Assembly (NCBI RefSeq): GCF_016107545.1
Contig: NZ_JABASS010000004.1
Location: forward strand, 62,001 to 126,000
Source of the DNA: Psychrobacter namhaensis
GTDB taxonomy: Bacteria; Pseudomonadota; Gammaproteobacteria; Pseudomonadales; Moraxellaceae
Direction of reading: 5' to 3'
DNA: 64,000 bases
Each line of letters begins with the position of its first letter. Position 1 is the stretch's first letter. Below, piece after piece: positions 60,555 through 64,000 of this stretch. Position numbers and translations under genes: made by a program. The notes below the pieces were generated by a model, which saw nothing but the letters and a program-made list of their open reading frames with translations, searched no databases and was not told where the DNA came from.

Positions 60555-61271
60555 TTAGCGAACTTTTACCTGCCACTCATGGGCACCAAGTGTTAGTTTT
60601 AACTGGTCATTTTCTTGCAAGACACCCACGCCACTTGGCGTACCCGTCATGATTACATCACCTGCTTGCAAGCTAAAAGCGTGGCTAATCTCTGCGAGTA
60701 ACTCATAAACCGAAAACAACATGAAGGCGCTATCGCCATCCTGTCGTAGCTCATCATTGATGGTGAGCTGATAATTTACCTGACTAAAATCAGCAAACGC
60801 TTGTGGTTCAAGCCAATCAGCCAGTACACACGCGCCATCAAAGCACTTAGCACGCTCCCATGGATGGCCTTTTTCTTTTAGCTTACTTTGAAGGTCTCGT
60901 AGGGTTAAATCCAGTCCTAATGTCACAGCGCCAATCGCTTGCTGCGCTTGTTCAACAGTTGCCGCTGACAGGTCCGCTGACAGCTGAATACACAGTTCCG
61001 CTTCGTAGTGAGTGTCGCCATATTTCGCGGGGTCAGGACGGACAATATCATTGCGCACACTGACCACGGACGATGCTGGTTTCATAAACAAGATAGGCGA
61101 TTTTGGGATTTCATTGCCAAGCTCGCGAGCGTGTTCAGCATAGTTGCGACCGACGCAGACCACCTTACCGATGGGGGCTCGCATGCTATCATTAAAATTG
61201 GTGACGCTCGTATCCTCATTGACACTGGCAGCAATCGCATTGGCTAAAGACATGTGTGGTGATTGGCTCAT
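60555..61271 (-). CDS. Fumarylacetoacetate hydrolase family protein (acylpyruvase-like)
   Basis: A 238-residue FAH-superfamily hydrolase. It has VCVGRNYAEHARELGNEIPKSP, FMKPASSVV, the metal-binding HYEAELCIQL, GAVTLGLDLTLRDLQSKLKEKGHPWERAK and the GDVIMTGTPSGVG motif. This arrangement resembles acylpyruvases such as YcgM/FAHD1 that cleave acylpyruvates or decarboxylate oxaloacetate. The N-terminal about 30 residues are an extension. It lies 94 nt downstream of an amino-acid ABC permease gene on the same strand and could be in that operon, though a functional link is not obvious. Exact substrate unknown. Confidence 0.87.
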   Translation of the reverse strand: MSQSPHMSLANAIAASVNEDTSVTNFNDSMRAPIGKVVCVGRNYAEHARELGNEIPKSPILFMKPASSVVSVRNDIVRPDPAKYGDTHYEAELCIQLSADLSAATVEQAQQAIGAVTLGLDLTLRDLQSKLKEKGHPWERAKCFDGACVLADWLEPQAFADFSQVNYQLTINDELRQDGDSAFMLFSVYELLAEISHAFSLQAGDVIMTGTPSGVGVLQENDQLKLTLGAHEWQVKVR

Positions 61272-61365
61272 ACTAGGCGCTCACAGCAAATTATGGATAT
61301 TTTGATAAGGCAGACGTGTCGCACTATCTACCCTTATTTTCTCACGCTATTTTCGTCACAAACAC

Positions 61366-62091
61366 TCAGGGAACGGTGTTGGTCATCACATCTGGCGGCA
61401 CATAGCTTGCATGGCGATTCATTCTTTTTTCAAACAATCTAAAGCTAAATAAAATCACCCATGACAATAACAGATAAATAATACCTGCCGCGAAGAACAG
61501 CTCCATTAAGGTATAAGTGCGCGCACTAATCGTACGAGCGACACCCGTGATATCCATCAATGCGATGGTTGACGCCAGCGCACTGCCTTTTAGCATAAAG
61601 ATCACTTCGTTACTATACGCTGGAATCACAATACCAAAGGCGCGCGGTAAGGTAACACGTGTGAGCTTCTGCCACTTTGACATACCAATGGCGTCAGCCG
61701 CTTCCAGCTCCCCAACGGGAATCGTTTGGATAGCGCCACGAATGATTTCTGCCAAATAAGCACTGGTATTCATCGTAAAGGCAATAATGGCACACCAGTA
61801 CGCTTGGCTTAGTACGGGCTCCCATAAGAAGGAATTACGTATGGCTTCAAACTGCCCCAGACCATAATAAATCAAAAATATCTGTACCAGTAGCGGCGTG
61901 CCACGAAAAAAGAAGATATAAGAAAACGGTAACACCTGTACCAGCCAGTTCTTTGACAAGCGCAACTGCGCTAAAATCAAACCAAAAAACAGCCCGATGA
62001 TACCTGAGACAACGACCAGCTGTACGGTCAAAACAGCGCCGTTTAGTAACTCAGGAAGACTATCAAAAATAACCTGCCAATTCCAATCCAT
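61366..62091 (-). CDS. Polar amino acid ABC transporter permease
   Basis: Inner-membrane permease of the HisM/ArtM type, 241 residues with about five helices. Motifs: LNGAVLTVQLVVVSGIIGLFFG, YIFFFRGTPLLVQIFLIYYGLG, and the EAA loop AEIIRGAIQTIPVGELEAADAIGMSKWQKLTRVTLPRA (partly shown), then NEVIFMLKGSALAS. It follows the partner permease by 12 nt. With the binding protein at 63.3 kb it resembles the lysine/arginine/ornithine or histidine transporters; the ATPase gene is not in the window. Confidence 0.92.
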   Translation of the reverse strand: MDWNWQVIFDSLPELLNGAVLTVQLVVVSGIIGLFFGLILAQLRLSKNWLVQVLPFSYIFFFRGTPLLVQIFLIYYGLGQFEAIRNSFLWEPVLSQAYWCAIIAFTMNTSAYLAEIIRGAIQTIPVGELEAADAIGMSKWQKLTRVTLPRAFGIVIPAYSNEVIFMLKGSALASTIALMDITGVARTISARTYTLMELFFAAGIIYLLLSWVILFSFRLFEKRMNRHASYVPPDVMTNTVP

Positions 62092-62103
62092 AGTATCTCT
62101 CCT

Positions 62104-62838
62104 CTATCCTATGGTCGATTGACGATGGGTTGACTGACGGCTCAGCTTTTTAGCATAGCGCGCCGCTGGATTGGCACGCCACTCAAGCCACATCATAAAA
62201 CCGGTAATCAGCATGGTCAAACCCAAATAAATAATTGCCGCTGCCATATAAAAAGTAAACGGCTGCTGCGTTGATTGGGCCGCCCGCGACGACTGATACA
62301 TGATGTCTTTTAGGCCCACCACTGATACCAGTGCCGTATCTTTTAGCAACACCAAAAACAAATTGCCCAAGCCTGGCAACGCAATCTGCCAAACTTGCGG
62401 CAAGGTGATGCGATAAAACGTCTGCAAAGGACGCATGCCAATTGCTTGTGCCGCCTCATGCTGCCCTATTGGAATCTCTTGGATCGACATGCGAAAAATT
62501 TCAGTCGCATAAGCGCCAAACGCAATAGACAGCGCCATCACGCCGCCCCAAAAGGCACTAATCTCTACATATTCGTTATAGCCGAATTTTTTGAGAATCG
62601 TCATGAGCAGTATAGAGCCGCCATAATAGATAAACAGCACCAATAACAGCTCTGGAATACCGCGCATGGTCGCCGTATACACAGTCGCAATCTTACGCAG
62701 CAGCCAAATATTAGACAGCTTTGCTGTGGCACCGAGTAGCCCCAACGCCATGCCGATGACTAAGCTGGTCAACGCAAGCTTGATGGTGACGGTAGCGCCG
62801 CTCAGTAGGAGCGCGCCAAATCCTTGTAAATCAAACAC
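62104..62838 (-). CDS. Polar amino acid ABC transporter permease
   Basis: Permease of the HisQ/ArtQ type, 244 residues. Motifs: LLLSGATVTIKLALTSLVIGMALG, ATMRGIPELLLVLFIYYGGS, EAA loop ATEIFRMSIQEIPIGQHEAAQAIGM, and LVLLKDTALVSVVGLKDIMYQ. The Arg-rich tail (AKKLSRQSTHRQ) is cytoplasmic. It starts the permease pair and lies 432 nt downstream of the binding-protein gene. Substrate class inferred from the binding protein. Confidence 0.92.
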   Translation of the reverse strand: MFDLQGFGALLLSGATVTIKLALTSLVIGMALGLLGATAKLSNIWLLRKIATVYTATMRGIPELLLVLFIYYGGSILLMTILKKFGYNEYVEISAFWGGVMALSIAFGAYATEIFRMSIQEIPIGQHEAAQAIGMRPLQTFYRITLPQVWQIALPGLGNLFLVLLKDTALVSVVGLKDIMYQSSRAAQSTQQPFTFYMAAAIIYLGLTMLITGFMMWLEWRANPAARYAKKLSRQSTHRQSTIG

Positions 62839-63270
62839 AATTATCCACTCAGTCTCTTTATATTAGCAATTTGCAAAATATGAGTTAAAAGAATCAGCAT
62901 CAATCGCTGAGCGCTGCTGACAATCGCATTTTATACCAAATATATATTGGTGCTTTGCGTCATAGAGTGACGTCAAATCAACACGATTGTTGCGGCGGAA
63001 ATTGACACAGTAGAAATGAGCGCTGATTTTATCATAATCGCTCGCCGCTATGTTAATACTCACACGTAAAAGCAGTGCTTAAATCAACCGTAATTCTCTT
63101 AAAAGCCTAGTAAATCAGTCAGATTGACGAAAACGGAGCAGTCAATAGCGATAAATCCTACTGTTTTTTATCAAAAACAAAAAAGGACACCACCATTAAG
63201 GCAGTATCCTTTTCATTAAAACCACGCAAGTCCAATCGCTCTAATAGCGACTATTTGAGATGTATCCCAC
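62839..63270. other. Intergenic region between binding-protein and permease genes
   Basis: 432 bp. A terminator lies at its distal end (63177-63215). A 66-codon GTG-started frame at 62863-63063 has no ribosome site and no recognisable motif, so I do not call it. A promoter for the permeases is expected but not identified. Confidence 0.5.
63177..63215 (-). terminator. Terminator after the substrate-binding protein gene
   Basis: Stem AAAAGGATAC / GTGTCCTTTT with flanking partial pairing, followed by TTTTTTGTTTTTG on the minus strand, 55 nt past the binding-protein stop. It would let the binding protein be made in excess over the permeases. Confidence 0.8.
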
Positions 63271-64000
63271 CTACTCCGCCGTTCCTTCTGTCGTTTGCGT
63301 GTTTACTGTTGCATCGAGCTTTGGAACCGCAAAATACTTTTGATGGATTTCATCATAAGTGCCATCCGCTTTTATATTGGCCAATGATTGATTAATCTTC
63401 TCTTGTAGTGCATCGCCTGGACGTACGGCAATGGCAAAGTTGTCATTGATATCAATCTCTTCACCTTTCAGCGCATAGTCACTACCTGCGCTGGTGCCAA
63501 GCCATTCCAAAGCTGGCAGTTTGTCAGATACCATGGCATCAACGCGATTCGAACCCAAGTCCAAAAACGCGTTACTCAGCGTGTCATAAAGCTTCATGTT
63601 GGCTTGTGGATAGGTGTTCTCTAACCACTGTGAAGAGATGGTCGAGCGCTGGGCCGCAATAGAGTGTGCATTAATATCGCTGCTATCACTCGGATCAAAG
63701 GGGCTGTCTTTTTTGGCTAAAAACACCAAAGTGTTGCTAAAGTAAGGCTCTGTAAAGCTGACTTGTTGCTCGCGCTCAGGGGTCACTGACATGGCAGCCA
63801 CGATGGCATCGTATTTACCAGCTTTTAGACCCGGAATAATACCGTCCCAATCCTGCGCGGTAATGTCACAAGTCACCTCCATGTCGGCACAAATGGCGTT
63901 GGCAATCTCCACATCGAAACCGCCAAGGGTGCCATCAGCATTGGTATAGTTAAAAGGCGCATACGCCCCTTCAGTACCAATACGCAGCACATCACCCGTC
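63271..64000 (-). CDS. Amino acid ABC transporter substrate-binding protein, partial (N-terminus beyond window)
   Basis: Periplasmic binding protein of the HisJ/ArtJ (lysine-arginine-ornithine-histidine) type; 242 codons are in the window and the frame stays open at the edge (TGDVLRIGTEGAYAPFNY), so only the signal peptide and first residues are missing. Motifs: GTEGAYAPFNYTNADGTLGGFDVEIANAICAD (in pieces GAYAPFNYTN and GGFDVEIANAIC), CDITAQDWDGIIPGLKAGKYDAIVAAMSVTPERE, FTEPYF, and RVDAMVSDKLPALEWL. Ligand probably a basic amino acid; the binding residues around FTEPYF and the conserved Arg in TPERE fit this. Expected to be exported and to feed the permeases downstream. Confidence 0.93.
   Translation of the reverse strand, partial: TGDVLRIGTEGAYAPFNYTNADGTLGGFDVEIANAICADMEVTCDITAQDWDGIIPGLKAGKYDAIVAAMSVTPEREQQVSFTEPYFSNTLVFLAKKDSPFDPSDSSDINAHSIAAQRSTISSQWLENTYPQANMKLYDTLSNAFLDLGSNRVDAMVSDKLPALEWLGTSAGSDYALKGEEIDINDNFAIAVRPGDALQEKINQSLANIKADGTYDEIHQKYFAVPKLDATVNTQTTEGTAE

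Noticed and set aside
62863..63063. 66-codon ORF between binding-protein and permease genes
   Set aside because: GTG start without ribosome site, no motif, odd composition; chance frame.

Overview
The window looks like chromosomal DNA of a Gammaproteobacterium of the Moraxellaceae, most likely Psychrobacter. This rests on recognised gene orders (lepA-lepB-DUF4845-rnc-era-recO-pdxJ; smc-zipA-ligA; a leucine-catabolism block; gltIJKL) and on protein sequence character. No 16S rRNA gene is present and no search was run, so genus is an inference. Most genes lie on the minus strand and base composition is moderate, except for one AT-rich block at about 23.5-27.0 kb.

Layout. 1-11.1 kb: 5' part of typA/bipA, an OmpA-type porin, a FimT/GspH pseudopilin, then the operon lepA-lepB-DUF4845-rnc-era-recO-pdxJ. 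11.3-15.9 kb: a CAT-anticodon tRNA, rnpB (RNase P RNA), bioA-bioD, a 2x[4Fe-4S] ferredoxin, coaD, smpB. 15.9-23.2 kb: a RarD transporter diverging from an Lrp regulator, a YgiQ radical-SAM protein, two lipoproteins, a glutaredoxin-MauE fusion, a MITE-like element and an IS5-family relic.

23.5-26.9 kb is the accessory island: four AT-rich genes in one orientation behind a good promoter. They encode a small alpha/beta protein of unknown function, an Nmad2-like nucleotide-modification-associated protein, a MazG-like pyrophosphohydrolase with a long C-terminal domain carrying an HDxxH motif, and a protein resembling the helical domain of phage DNA-base hypermodification enzymes. The genes are tightly spaced (2-nt gap, then a 4-nt ATGA overlap), so this looks like one functional unit. 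It is the best candidate in the window for an undescribed system, perhaps nucleotide or base modification used in defence.

27-38.8 kb: ligA, zipA, an unusually long smc, a TauE/SafE transporter, an IS5-family insertion sequence with an A8 frameshift site, then birA-coaX. 38.9-49.9 kb: leucine/isovalerate degradation (isovaleryl-CoA dehydrogenase, HMG-CoA lyase, methylcrotonyl-CoA carboxylase alpha and beta, methylglutaconyl-CoA hydratase) led by two tandemly duplicated acyl-CoA synthetases that share a nearly identical tract. 50-64 kb: a rubredoxin-reductase-like flavoprotein, the gltIJKL glutamate/aspartate ABC transporter, hslO (Hsp33), a lipase-like hydrolase, a Tat-exported PhoX phosphatase, a fumarylacetoacetase-family hydrolase, and a basic-amino-acid type ABC transporter whose binding-protein gene runs off the right edge.

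Several 15-bp tandem repeats (in era, at the zipA 3' end, upstream of birA) and a dispersed hairpin repeat are the main non-coding curiosities. Starts were moved from the longest ORF to an internal ATG wherever a ribosome binding site, signal peptide or family length supported it.
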